From NCBI GenBank assembly GCA_938044295.1, contig CALIRC010000098.1, positions 1 through 14,379 of the forward strand: a DNA stretch of 14,379 nt, given 5' to 3'. This DNA comes from Minisyncoccota bacterium (lineage in GTDB: Bacteria > Patescibacteriota > Minisyncoccia > Moranbacterales > GCA-2747515). The notes beneath the pieces are model-generated. The model had not been told where the DNA came from. It worked only from the letters and a program-made list of their open reading frames with translations, and searched no databases. The position numbers and the translations under genes are program-made. This document shows positions 1 through 7,167 of this stretch, piece after piece (position 1 is the stretch's first letter; each line of letters opens with the position of its first letter).

Positions 1-1
1 G

Positions 2-415
2 GAGGACCCGCGTGATCTCAATAATCTCGGTGCAGTGATTCGTGTTTTGGCTGCTCGCGGTGGTTGTGCACTTCTTGTTAGCGGCGATTGCTCGCCATGG
101 CATGTCCGTACTATTCGTTCTGGTGCTGGGTTGCAATGGGCATTGCCGATTGCATACACTACAGTGGATTTGGTTTTTGAAAATCGGCGTGAAAGTCGAG
201 CTATTGCGTGTACTGACGAAGGAGAGAGTATGTATACTCAAGAGTCTAGAGTAGATGATATTCTTTTTTTTGGGACAGAACGTGAAGGCATAAGCTCCTC
301 TTTGCGGGAGGCATGTGATCGTCGTGTGGGCATTCCTATGCAAAAAGGTGTGAGTAGTATGAATCTCGCTACGTCAGTTGCTGCTTTTGTCTATGGTCAG
401 GGAAATTTAGTGTAG
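2..415 (+). CDS. SpoU/TrmH-family RNA 2'-O-methyltransferase, C-terminal part
   Basis: This is the C-terminal part of a SPOUT-class RNA methyltransferase; the start lies before the window. The open frame from base 2 begins with EDPRDLNNLGAVIR, which is SpoU motif 1 (N-x-G-x-x-x-R). Later come FGTEREG (motif 2) and IPMQKGVSSMNLATSVAAF (motif 3), in the order and spacing of the family. Proteins of this type methylate a 2'-hydroxyl in rRNA or tRNA using S-adenosylmethionine bound in a trefoil knot. The rlmB-type enzyme (23S rRNA G2251) is the most common form, but the missing N-terminus prevents a choice between RlmB and TrmH-like members. The gene ends at TAG and converges on the GtrA-like gene with about 70 bases between the stops. 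I see no convincing terminator hairpin in that gap. Confidence 0.88.
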   Translation, partial: EDPRDLNNLGAVIRVLAARGGCALLVSGDCSPWHVRTIRSGAGLQWALPIAYTTVDLVFENRRESRAIACTDEGESMYTQESRVDDILFFGTEREGISSSLREACDRRVGIPMQKGVSSMNLATSVAAFVYGQGNLV

Positions 416-486
416 ATACGTAGTCAGCGAACCTTTCACCTGTATAGCTCTCGTTTCGATGGCTTTTGGAAGGGCTGTCATTTTAC

Positions 487-951
487 TTACTTTTTGAATA
501 CGATGTACTTATAGCCTATGAAGTTCCAGATTAGAGAGAAAAATACTGCAGTGAGTGCTGCAAAATTGATCCATAGCGCCCCTGCAGATCCTCCAATACT
601 TTTTAGAAGTATTTCTTGATTTAAAAAGGGCGGTATTAATGTTATGAGGTAAACGACAGAAATATTGATAAAAAATCCGACGACGCTCACGATGAAAAAA
701 GTCGAAAATTTTGCAACTTCCTTTTCTTTCTCCCTGTCTTTGAATGTCCAATTTTTATTGAAGAAGTAGCTGTTGGTGTTTGCGGCAACGAAAGCTATGC
801 CAGTGATTACCGCGATCCCTACGCCTTTTTGAATACCTGTCATTTGAGAGAGGACATTTAAAATGAAGAAATGGATACTGGTGTTGAGTAATCCTACAAC
901 GATAAATTTGGAAATTTGCGGGGCAATTTTAGCGGTATGTTCCTGTTCCAT
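487..951 (-). CDS. GtrA-like integral membrane protein
   Basis: This 154-residue protein has four hydrophobic segments at about residues 13-33, 45-63, 83-106 and 125-150, which is the size and layout of the GtrA family. Family-typical spots are visible: KFIVVGLLNT at the start of helix 1, SYFFNKNWTF after helix 2, and WNFIGYKYIVF in the last helix. GtrA-like proteins are thought to help move polyprenyl-linked sugars across the membrane or to serve cell-surface polysaccharide synthesis; the exact role of most members is unknown. The start codon lies 9 bases after the stop of the upstream minus-strand gene, so the two are probably co-transcribed from the promoter at 1835-1863. No Shine-Dalgarno sequence is visible. 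The family call is confident, the substrate is not. Confidence 0.85.
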   Translation of the reverse strand: MEQEHTAKIAPQISKFIVVGLLNTSIHFFILNVLSQMTGIQKGVGIAVITGIAFVAANTNSYFFNKNWTFKDREKEKEVAKFSTFFIVSVVGFFINISVVYLITLIPPFLNQEILLKSIGGSAGALWINFAALTAVFFSLIWNFIGYKYIVFKK

Positions 952-960
952 GAAGGATTG

Positions 961-1782
961 TTATGAGGACTTTGCGATATTCATTTCTTCGCGGATTTCT
1001 TTTTCTATTTCTTCGATGTCAGGTGTCCACTCATCAATAATTTCTGTTTTTGCAATGTCTTCCTCTTTGTTTTGTGTATCCTCCTCAACTACTTGATCTG
1101 ATTCTTGTTCTTTTGAGATATCACTAAATGTAGAATCTTCACTATCTTTGCCTGTGAGCATTCCTGCAGCTGTTTTTGGGTTGTTAGAAGGTAGTGGAGG
1201 TAGGGAGGTCGATTTTTGTACTTCAGATTCAGGGACGTGGTTATGCTGGAGAACACTTTCTATGGATGCCCATTGGCAGTCATCATGCTGTCCTGTTACG
1301 ATTACTACCTCATCTCCAGGTTCAGCTTTAAAGTATGTTACGGATGCTAAGAGAATACGGTATGTTTTTTCATCTACTCTTACAAAGTGACTTCCAGTTG
1401 CATCTTGTGCGATAATGCCAATCTTTGTTTGTCGTGGTACAGGACCTATTTGTTTGTAAATGAAAAATCCTTCATCACTGATAGTGAGTTTGAGAAGATC
1501 GCCTTCGACAAGTTTTGACTTACTAGCGTAGTTTGCAGGTACTGGATACTGTTTTCCGTCAGTGCCAACCATGATCTGTCCGTCAAACGTACCTTGGATA
1601 ACTTGTCCATCTTCTTCGCCTGTAACTTTCTTTTTGCGACCTGCCTTTTTTTTGCCTTCAAACTGCAAAAGCATTGCCTTTGCATTGTGGATTGTACTTT
1701 CAGCACTCGTAATCATCTCACGAAGTGATTGAATTTTTTGAGCTTTTTGCTCATCTGTAAGATTTTCTAATGTATCAGACAT
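961..1782 (-). CDS. Conserved-looking protein of unknown function: helical N-terminus, basic linker, beta domain, acidic tail
   Basis: I do not recognise a named family, although the central block feels familiar from Patescibacteria proteins of unknown function. The 273-residue chain has four parts. Residues 1-42 are heptad-like and probably helical. A basic patch, KKKAGRKKK, lies at 44-52. A compact region rich in beta-forming residues spans about 60-180, with KQYPVPANYASKSKLVEGD and FIYKQIGPVPR. A long tail from about 190 is low in complexity and strongly acidic. There is no signal peptide or membrane segment, so it is probably cytoplasmic. The basic patch could bind nucleic acid; that is inference. 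I chose the ATG at 1782 rather than an in-frame start at 1890 because the promoter at 1835-1863 lies inside the longer frame, and the longer N-terminus looks like untranslated sequence. The GtrA-like gene follows after 9 bases. Confidence 0.8.
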   Translation of the reverse strand: MSDTLENLTDEQKAQKIQSLREMITSAESTIHNAKAMLLQFEGKKKAGRKKKVTGEEDGQVIQGTFDGQIMVGTDGKQYPVPANYASKSKLVEGDLLKLTISDEGFFIYKQIGPVPRQTKIGIIAQDATGSHFVRVDEKTYRILLASVTYFKAEPGDEVVIVTGQHDDCQWASIESVLQHNHVPESEVQKSTSLPPLPSNNPKTAAGMLTGKDSEDSTFSDISKEQESDQVVEEDTQNKEEDIAKTEIIDEWTPDIEEIEKEIREEMNIAKSS

Positions 1783-1834
1783 AATAGTATTTCGTTTTTT
1801 GTTTCTTTTTGGAGATTCTTTTATCTCTAATGTT

Positions 1835-1863
1835 ATTATAGACACAATTAAGAAAACCGTAAA
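1835..1863 (-). promoter_or_regulatory. Consensus sigma-70-type promoter for the 961-1782/487-951 unit
   Basis: Read on the minus strand, a TTTACG -35 (4 of 6 consensus, plus bases 1858-1863) is followed after exactly 17 bases by a perfect TATAAT -10 (plus bases 1835-1840). Transcription would start near 1828, giving a leader of about 45 bases before the ATG at 1782. It decides the start of that gene. Confidence 0.7.
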
Positions 1864-1938
1864 GAAGTTGTTGGATTTAATTATACACAAGAACTTACCA
1901 TATAATCACTAATTTGTACAGTGCTTCCTTCTATTTCC

Positions 1939-1947
1939 TGTTATAAT
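1939..1947 (+). promoter_or_regulatory. Possible extended -10 element
   Basis: TGTTATAAT is a perfect extended -10 (TG, one base, TATAAT). No -35 at normal distance is convincing: TTGTAC lies 22 bases upstream, which is too far. If used, a transcript would start near 1955 and run toward the acyl-CoA synthetase gene, leaving a leader of about 370 bases or an independent small RNA. Confidence 0.3.
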
Positions 1948-2159
1948 GGAGATTGTGAAGCTGAATTAATACATTTTTTGTTTGATGGGTATTTTTCTGC
2001 ATGCAATTTCCTCGAATATAATAATCGTTCAGTATACCTCTTTATAGTTGAATAGATTTTCATCAAACAAGATTTCACATGATTTTCATTTCTTTGTCAT
2101 CGATGTTTAGAAGCAAAGAATGCATTATTTTGTAAGCGTTTATTTAGCATTAAATGTAG

Positions 2160-2188
2160 TTGTTGTATATCTGAATCGTACTTATATT
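2160..2188 (+). promoter_or_regulatory. Weak promoter candidate for the acyl-CoA synthetase gene
   Basis: TTGTTG (3 of 6 consensus) and TATATT (5 of 6) are separated by 17 bases. A start near 2195 would give a leader of about 130 bases that contains the whole hairpin element at 2240-2317. Confidence 0.3.
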
Positions 2189-2239
2189 TATGATCATAAT
2201 AGGGAATGTATTTTGCAAACTTTCTTCAAAAATAAAAAA

Positions 2240-2317
2240 TAGGACTTGCGCACTTGGTGTACTTTGTCGTGAAAAGCCTTGATTTTGTCAAAATTACACT
2301 TAAGTGTGTAAGTCCTA
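2240..2317. repeat. Near-perfect 78-bp inverted-repeat element; MITE remnant or structured leader
   Basis: TAGGACTTGCGCACTT at 2240-2255 pairs with AAGTGTGTAAGTCCTA at 2302-2317 over all 16 positions, two of them G-U. After a one-base bulge, GGTGTA (2256-2261) pairs with TACACT (2295-2300), extending the stem to about 22 pairs. A small TTGA/TCAA hairpin sits inside the loop. The element is flanked by TA on both sides if its ends are read as GGACTT/AAGTCC, which would suit insertion at a TA dinucleotide as in IS630/mariner-like elements. It carries no gene. The 3' end of the stem is 9 bases before the synthetase ATG, so it also lies in that gene's leader. On the minus strand the stem is followed by a T-rich run, but no minus-strand gene lies upstream for it to terminate. 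Confidence 0.6.
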
Positions 2318-2326
2318 AAAAAATAA

Positions 2327-4393
2327 ATGAAAAAATTATTCAAACCTCGATCAATTGCCATTGTCGGCGCAAGTAATACGAAAGACAAGATTGGAAATAT
2401 TCTTGCGACAAATTTGATAGAGTATGGCTATGAAGGAGAAGTCTATTTTGTCAATCCTTCCTCTGAGGAGATTCTTGGTCAGAAGGCATATGCGTCGTTG
2501 TCTGCAATAGGAACGGATGTAGATGTGGCGATTGTCGCGATACCTGCAAAATTTGTGGAAGACGTTCTTAAAGATGGTGCAGAGAATTGTAAGCATTATG
2601 TGATTATTTCTGCTGGGTTTGGCGAGTCGGGTGTCGATGGTCATAATAAGGAAATGGCGCTTTCTTCACTTGCTGAGGATAAAGGTCTCACAGTTGTAGG
2701 ACCAAATTGTCTTGGCTTTATTTCTCCGGGACTTCACTTAAATGCATCATTTGCACCTGGTATGCCTGCCGAGGGACCTGTTGCTTTTATTTCACAATCT
2801 GGTGCGCTTGCTGTTGCTCTGGTTGATCGAGCGCAGGAGTTTTCGATTGGGTTTTCAAGTGTGATTAGTATCGGTAATAAAATGCAAGTCGATAGTGCAG
2901 CGCTTATAGATTATTTTGCTGATGATGATGCAACTACTGTTATTGCACTATACCTTGAGGGTATTAAAGATGGTCATGCATTTTTAGATGCTGCGCGTCG
3001 TGCACGTCGTAAGGGCAAACATATTATTGTGTTGAAGTCTGGTCGTACAGCGCAAGCACAAAATGCTATTGCACTTCACACTGGTTCTCTTGCAGGTGAT
3101 GATGCAATTATTGATGTTGCATGTGAGAAAGTTGGTATTACACGAGTTGACTCGATTGCTGCGCTTTTTGCTACTGTGCGCGTAGCGATTGCTACGCCGC
3201 TTGCACACCTCGACCGTGAGGCATCACGCGTAGCTGTACTTACCAATGCAGGTGGACCTGGTGTTGTTTCTACGGATGCTATTGGCAGTGCTCGCAATAT
3301 TGTCCTGGCGGAATTTTCAGAAATTTTCAAAAAAGATCTTGCAAAAAAGTTGCCTGCCGCTGCGTCAGTACACAATCCTATTGATCTTTTGGGGGATGCG
3401 GATCTTGTACGTTATAGGGATGGATTAGAAGCATGTATGCATAGTGACGACGTGGATGTGATTTTTATACTCCTGACGCCACAGAAAAATACACCTGTTA
3501 TTGACGTCGCTCATGCGGCTATTGAAGCACACAAAAAAGGCACAAAGTCGATTATCGTTTCTTTTATCGGTGGGGCAAGTATTTCTAAGGCACGTGAAGA
3601 GATGCATGGAGCGGGTGTACTTTACTTTGATGCTCCAGATGCGGCAATTCGTGCATTTGATCGATTGTCTCGCATCGTGCCAGAAGAGTCGCGCGATATG
3701 CGAGTGGATACGTCACGTCAAAAAGAGACTGCATTTTTGCGAGCAGCGTTACTTAAGGCGAAGCGCACTGCAACGTATTTTTCTGAGGCGCGTTCTTTTG
3801 TATCTTTGTACAATATACCTGTAAGCACTTTTTGGGATGTGACGGATAGCGCTCAAGTGCCAGATGATGTTGATTATCCTGTGGTGGCAAAGGTTGATAA
3901 CCCGACTATTTTGCATAAAAGTGATCGTGGCGGCGTCATCTTGCCACTGAATTCTCCAGAGGATCTCTTGTCTGCTCGCACAAAACTTCTCAATGATTTT
4001 CCAGAGGATGGAACGAAAATTATCGTACAAAGTCTTTTGGAAATTCAGATGGAGTTAATTGTGGGTATTAAAAAAGATGCGACGTTTGGTTCTGTGGTAG
4101 TTGTTGGCATTGGTGGAATTTATACAGAGTTTCTTCAGAAGTCTCAAATTTTTCTTCCTCCACTTGCTCGATCAGAAATCGTACAGATGCTCACAGAAGG
4201 ACCTCTTGGTTTTTTCTTAAATGGTGTACGTGGTCAGAAGTCCTATGATCTGGAAGAGGTTGCTTCTGTTATATGGAACATGCTTGCGCTTGCAAGAGAG
4301 AATCCTGAAGTCACTGCGCTTGATATTAATCCATTGCTTATTTACAACGATGGAAGAAAGGCTTCTGCAGTAGATGTAAAAATTATATTTTAA
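2327..4393 (+). CDS. Acyl-CoA synthetase (ADP-forming), alpha-beta fusion
   Basis: This 688-residue enzyme converts an acyl-CoA (usually acetyl-CoA), ADP and phosphate into the acid, CoA and ATP. It is the typical last step of fermentation in many archaea and Patescibacteria. Domains in order are a CoA-binding Rossmann domain (about 1-130, with AIVGAS near the start), two succinyl-CoA-ligase-like domains (about 145-290 and 300-450), and an ATP-grasp domain (about 470-685). The alpha-part phospho-histidine is H251 in ALHTGSLAGDD. The second histidine of the phosphate relay is H530 in ILHKSDRGGV. The C-terminal ALDINPL matches the ATP-grasp metal-binding motif. Length fits the fused form. The ATG follows an inverted-repeat element after 9 bases, with no Shine-Dalgarno sequence. 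The next gene starts 2 bases after the stop. Substrate preference cannot be read from sequence alone. Confidence 0.93.
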   Translation: MKKLFKPRSIAIVGASNTKDKIGNILATNLIEYGYEGEVYFVNPSSEEILGQKAYASLSAIGTDVDVAIVAIPAKFVEDVLKDGAENCKHYVIISAGFGESGVDGHNKEMALSSLAEDKGLTVVGPNCLGFISPGLHLNASFAPGMPAEGPVAFISQSGALAVALVDRAQEFSIGFSSVISIGNKMQVDSAALIDYFADDDATTVIALYLEGIKDGHAFLDAARRARRKGKHIIVLKSGRTAQAQNAIALHTGSLAGDDAIIDVACEKVGITRVDSIAALFATVRVAIATPLAHLDREASRVAVLTNAGGPGVVSTDAIGSARNIVLAEFSEIFKKDLAKKLPAAASVHNPIDLLGDADLVRYRDGLEACMHSDDVDVIFILLTPQKNTPVIDVAHAAIEAHKKGTKSIIVSFIGGASISKAREEMHGAGVLYFDAPDAAIRAFDRLSRIVPEESRDMRVDTSRQKETAFLRAALLKAKRTATYFSEARSFVSLYNIPVSTFWDVTDSAQVPDDVDYPVVAKVDNPTILHKSDRGGVILPLNSPEDLLSARTKLLNDFPEDGTKIIVQSLLEIQMELIVGIKKDATFGSVVVVGIGGIYTEFLQKSQIFLPPLARSEIVQMLTEGPLGFFLNGVRGQKSYDLEEVASVIWNMLALARENPEVTALDINPLLIYNDGRKASAVDVKIIF

Positions 4394-4395
4394 CT

Positions 4396-5163
4396 ATGAG
4401 TTTACAGCAAAAAAATACGAGTCTTCATCTCTCTGGTACTGTAGCTCGGGATGATACATGGCAAGAAAATTCAGGAAAATATCACTTACCTGAAATGGAG
4501 GGATATGGATTGCATGTGAAAACGGACGCACACTCTAAAGAGTTGCAAACATCTGCAGGAGACCAGACCGTGGAACGTCTTTCTTTTACACCTCTTGCAG
4601 GTGTACAAAAACCAATTGACCCGAAAAAACACACTATTCTATTGGTTGAAGATGATGAAGATTGCCGTGAGATATATAGTTCTTTGTTTGATGCTGCAGA
4701 CTATAATGTTATAGAAGCGAATGATGGCTTGGTGGGACTTGATATGGCCTCTAAAGTGCACCCCGATCTTATTTTTACCGGTATTATTATGCCGCGTATG
4801 GACGGTTTTTCCATGATCGAAGCGTTGGGAAAAAATCCAGAGCTTGCCCATATTCCAGTAATTGTCAGTTCTCCTCTTGATCGTGATGAAGATAAGAAAC
4901 GCGCACAGGAGTTAGGTGTACGCGATTTTATCGTTCAGGGCAGCATTGCTTCGTGTGAAATTGTTGATTGTGTACATGCAATTTTAACTCGTAGAGAATA
5001 TACGATTCCACTTGACCTCTCTCGCACAGAATATGCTGGACTGGCAAAAGAACTTGTCGGTATAGATGGTCATGATCTTTCTCGTGGTACGTCGCCAGTT
5101 CTTAAAATTTCGGTGACAAACCCTACAGAATATACTGTTCATGGCTATATTGTTTTTGAATAA
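4396..5163 (+). CDS. Response-regulator-like protein with a degenerate (pseudo) receiver domain
   Basis: Residues 79-196 form a CheY-like receiver domain, beginning with TILLVEDDEDC, whose acidic pair for Mg2+ (E85-D87) is intact. The phosphorylation site reads DLIFTGIIMPRMDGF: G129 stands where the receiver family has the phosphoacceptor Asp. The conserved switch Lys is also replaced, as Q181 in FIVQGS; the Ser/Thr position is kept (S158/S159). It is therefore unlikely to be switched by ordinary Asp phosphorylation. The first 78 residues look disordered. The last 55 form a short unknown domain with no recognisable DNA-binding helix-turn-helix. The gene starts 2 bases after the acyl-CoA synthetase stop, so the two are probably co-transcribed, and a role linked to that enzyme or to energy status is possible but unproven. 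No histidine kinase gene lies in the window. Confidence 0.85.
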   Translation: MSLQQKNTSLHLSGTVARDDTWQENSGKYHLPEMEGYGLHVKTDAHSKELQTSAGDQTVERLSFTPLAGVQKPIDPKKHTILLVEDDEDCREIYSSLFDAADYNVIEANDGLVGLDMASKVHPDLIFTGIIMPRMDGFSMIEALGKNPELAHIPVIVSSPLDRDEDKKRAQELGVRDFIVQGSIASCEIVDCVHAILTRREYTIPLDLSRTEYAGLAKELVGIDGHDLSRGTSPVLKISVTNPTEYTVHGYIVFE

Positions 5164-5247
5164 ATTCTGATGTTTTGTAGCTCGTAGAGCTCTATGGTAC
5201 CAGAAGGAGAGTGGTGCTGTAATTTCTTGAATGCAGCAGCATGATTC

Positions 5248-5276
5248 TTGACATATATTTATAAATGTAGTATAGT
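5248..5276 (+). promoter_or_regulatory. Consensus promoter for the 5320-5649 gene
   Basis: A perfect TTGACA -35 (5248-5253), a 17-base spacer and a TATAGT -10 (5271-5276, 5 of 6 consensus) form the best promoter in the window. Transcription would start near 5283. The -10 and next base (TATAGTT) match the promoter at 10817-10845. Confidence 0.8.
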
Positions 5277-5307
5277 TATTTTGTGTTTTTCTGAAAGTAA
5301 AGATGAT

Positions 5308-5314
5308 AGGGGTG
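5308..5314 (+). promoter_or_regulatory. Ribosome binding site of the 5320-5649 gene
   Basis: AGGGGTG lies 5 bases before the ATG at 5320 and fits pairing to the 16S rRNA tail apart from one purine. It is notable because most genes in the window show no such site, and it supports this start. Confidence 0.55.
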
Positions 5315-5319
5315 TTTAA

Positions 5320-5649
5320 ATGAGTCAAGCACAGGAATTTAAGAGAGGGAATGATGAAAAAATCCAAGTTCTCCACATATGTACTTTTCATCCATCAGTT
5401 TTTAAAAGAAGCCGGGTATTTCATTCGCATACATATACGGCATGGAATGATATGCCACACGTAAACCGAGGTGATACACTATCGTTTAAGTGTGATGATG
5501 GGTATTTTGATTTGGTAGTTACGGGTGTACGGATTTTTGAAGGTAAAGGTATAAAGTACGTTTATCTGAAACCACCATTTCTACGCAATAAGTTATTTAA
5601 GGGTCTTGTCCTTCAGGACACTGTTCCAATTGGATGGAATGTGTATTAA
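5320..5649 (+). CDS. Small soluble protein of unknown function (109 aa)
   Basis: I do not recognise the family. The 109-residue protein has no signal peptide or membrane segment. Its middle part alternates in a beta-strand pattern (RGDTLSFKCDDG, then YFDLVVTGVRIF, then KYVYLKPP), which loosely recalls small PUA/ASCH-like beta barrels, but no diagnostic residue confirms that. Several His residues cluster at about 24-47. The gene is a stand-alone unit: a consensus promoter at 5248-5276, a Shine-Dalgarno-like site 5 bases before the ATG, and a strong terminator at 5728-5764, leaving an untranslated tail of about 80 bases. Such complete signals suggest steady or high expression. Coding is supported by the signals and frame length rather than by homology. 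Confidence 0.7.
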   Translation: MSQAQEFKRGNDEKIQVLHICTFHPSVFKRSRVFHSHTYTAWNDMPHVNRGDTLSFKCDDGYFDLVVTGVRIFEGKGIKYVYLKPPFLRNKLFKGLVLQDTVPIGWNVY

Positions 5650-5727
5650 CTCTCCAGAGGAGCCCTCGCTTCTTAAGGTGGAGTGATCTCTGCCTATAGT
5701 AAACGATCAATATCGATTCCACGCAAG

Positions 5728-5764
5728 CTGTTATGAGGATGTCGCTTTCTCATAACAGTTTTTT
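5728..5764 (+). terminator. Rho-independent terminator after the 5320-5649 gene
   Basis: CTGTTATGAG (5728-5737) pairs perfectly with CTCATAACAG (5749-5758) around an 11-base loop and is followed directly by six T. Flanking A and T bases can add about three more pairs, including one G-U. Confidence 0.85.
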
Positions 5765-6018
5765 AATTTTAGATTACTGGCAGTCTAAACATTATTATAT
5801 CTTGCTGTTCAGAGTATCGTGGCTTCGTTGCGATTTTTTGTCATGTAAAAATTTTTGAGTTTAAGATCAGTCTTTGATTTTTTGATCACACTTTATTAGT
5901 TTGTGTGTGAAAATATTGTCAGTTAGGTTGATTAGAATTTGTAAGATTACATTTGGCAATGCTCATACAAAGGAAAGAAAATTGTGATAGAATAAACTCA
6001 TAAACATAGAAAGAAAAA
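5765..6018. other. AT-rich intergenic stretch ahead of the interrupted membrane-protein gene
   Basis: No gene is visible. Two small hairpins can form: TTTAGA (5768-5773) with TCTAAA (5784-5789), and TCACAC (5886-5891) with GTGTGA (5905-5910). TAGAAT near 5986 could be a -10 for the gene at 6019, but no good -35 accompanies it. Confidence 0.4.
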
Positions 6019-6858
6019 ATGAAAAATAGCATGGACTCAAACTTTGCGATTGCAATTCTTGCTCTCGTAGCAGCATGCGTAGGGTTTGCCTTTTAGTTTT
6101 TGGGAGTTGCGAATGATTTCGGTGTCCCAAATAATGAATTTTCTTTAGTTTCAAAAAAAGATAATGCTTTAGCATCAACGAAAGAAATTTTTGACGTAAG
6201 AGATGGTGGTGCTGACTTAGAATTGAAATACTACAAGAACGATACTCTTGGTTTTAGTTTTAAATATCCCAAGATTTTTGGTGATATAGTGGAATCTCAT
6301 ACAGAATGTTCACTGTACGGACTTGATCCAAAATCAGGAAATTTGATCAAATCAAAAAAATTTCCTGAGAATGCGAATGATCCATGTTTTCTCTATTATC
6401 TAGCATTTGAAAACTTCCAAGAATCTACTGAGTACGGATTATTTGGGGGTACATTTTTAGCGGTGCCTACATCATTGTATAGTCAAAATGTTCCCCCGCA
6501 GGGTGGGGATTTTACCTTACTGGGAACCACAATTCAAAGTGAATCAGATATTGTTCATTATTGCAGTCAGGAAGAGATGCAAGATGATTTCTTTAATTAT
6601 TGCCATCTGTCACAGACAAAATCTGGCGCAAACTTTGTTTCGCGGCAGTTTGTGAATCCGGAACCATTTGCAAGTATATATTCAGATAATGTGCTTACTG
6701 AATTTTTCATAAAATCACAAACAGAAGGTCATGATGGTATAAGTATTTCAGACATTGCATTTAAAAGTTCATCAAAAGAGATTGTTGAGAAATTTCAATA
6801 TTTAAATAGTGAGATTATTATGGAGGATCTCGTAGAGTCCATAGAATTTTTGCAGTAA
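6019..6858 (+). pseudogene. Membrane-anchored extracytoplasmic protein interrupted by an in-frame TAG
   Basis: From the ATG at 6019 the frame encodes a short hydrophilic start and a hydrophobic segment, FAIAILALVAACVGFAF, then hits TAG at 6094-6096. It continues in the same frame as FLGVANDFG and on to the TAA at 6858. The hydrophobic helix clearly runs across the stop, so the intact product would be a 279-residue protein with an N-terminal membrane anchor. A single change from TGG or CAG would produce this TAG. After the anchor comes a hydrophilic linker, then a domain opening with YYKNDTLGFSFKYPKIF and ending EDLVESIEFLQ. The lipoprotein at 10874 has the same layout (FENDEVSFAYP, ending AILDSISVS), so the two are probably distant relatives. 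Function is unknown. Translation could restart at TTG 6100, giving 252 residues without an anchor. Whether this is a dead gene, a read-through case or a sequencing error cannot be decided here. Confidence 0.6.
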
Positions 6859-7167
6859 AAATTTCTTGTGGTTTTTAGTTGGTGTGATAGCTAAGATTAG
6901 CTCTAGTGCTACATTTATCTATTTACTTTGAGATGAATTGAGTGGGATATTATACTGAGTTATATGTATTTCTGATCGGTATGACAAAAGGATTTCAATG
7001 CTCGCGTTATTTACTTCGTGATAGGATGGTGGAGCGATTTCAGTTCATGTCAGAGCTCTGTATTTGGCAATTGACTAAAAGTATTTTTCTATAATTTGTA
7101 CGTTTCGCTTCGAGGTCCTTTTTTAATAGTGTTTTCTTTGTGGGTTTTGTCTTGTACAATACCTGTT
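6859..7167. other. Intergenic stretch before recJ with a possible -10
   Basis: No gene is visible. A short inverted repeat, AGCTAA/TTAGCT with a 2-base loop, lies near 6890-6904. A perfect TATAAT sits at 7090-7095. The nearby TTGACT (7071-7076) is only 13 bases upstream and TTGGCA (7064-7069) is 20 bases upstream, so neither spacing is normal. This is still the likeliest promoter area for the recJ unit, with a leader of about 65 bases. Confidence 0.4.

Larger units (their letters stand above)
1864..2239. other. Gene-free AT-rich intergenic stretch
   Basis: No coding frame with protein-like character is visible on either strand. The stretch holds an extended -10 motif at 1939-1947 (plus), a perfect 10-base inverted repeat TTGTTTGATG at 1978-1987 with CATCAAACAA at 2061-2070 (73-base loop), the 9-mer GATTTTCAT twice (near 2055 and 2083), and a weak plus-strand promoter candidate at 2160-2188. 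A small RNA or a long leader for the downstream gene is possible, but nothing here proves one. Confidence 0.45.

Noticed and set aside
1783..1890. A longer N-terminus for the 961-1782 gene starting at 1890
   Set aside because: The added 36 residues resemble translated untranslated sequence, and the consensus promoter at 1835-1863 lies inside them.
2240..2326. Terminator for a minus-strand gene
   Set aside because: The hairpin is followed by T-rich sequence on the minus strand, but no minus-strand gene lies upstream of it.
7096..7167. A TTG start for RecJ at 7096 that adds 24 hydrophobic residues
   Set aside because: RecJ is cytoplasmic and the ATG at 7168 gives the usual length; the TTG directly abuts a likely -10 element.
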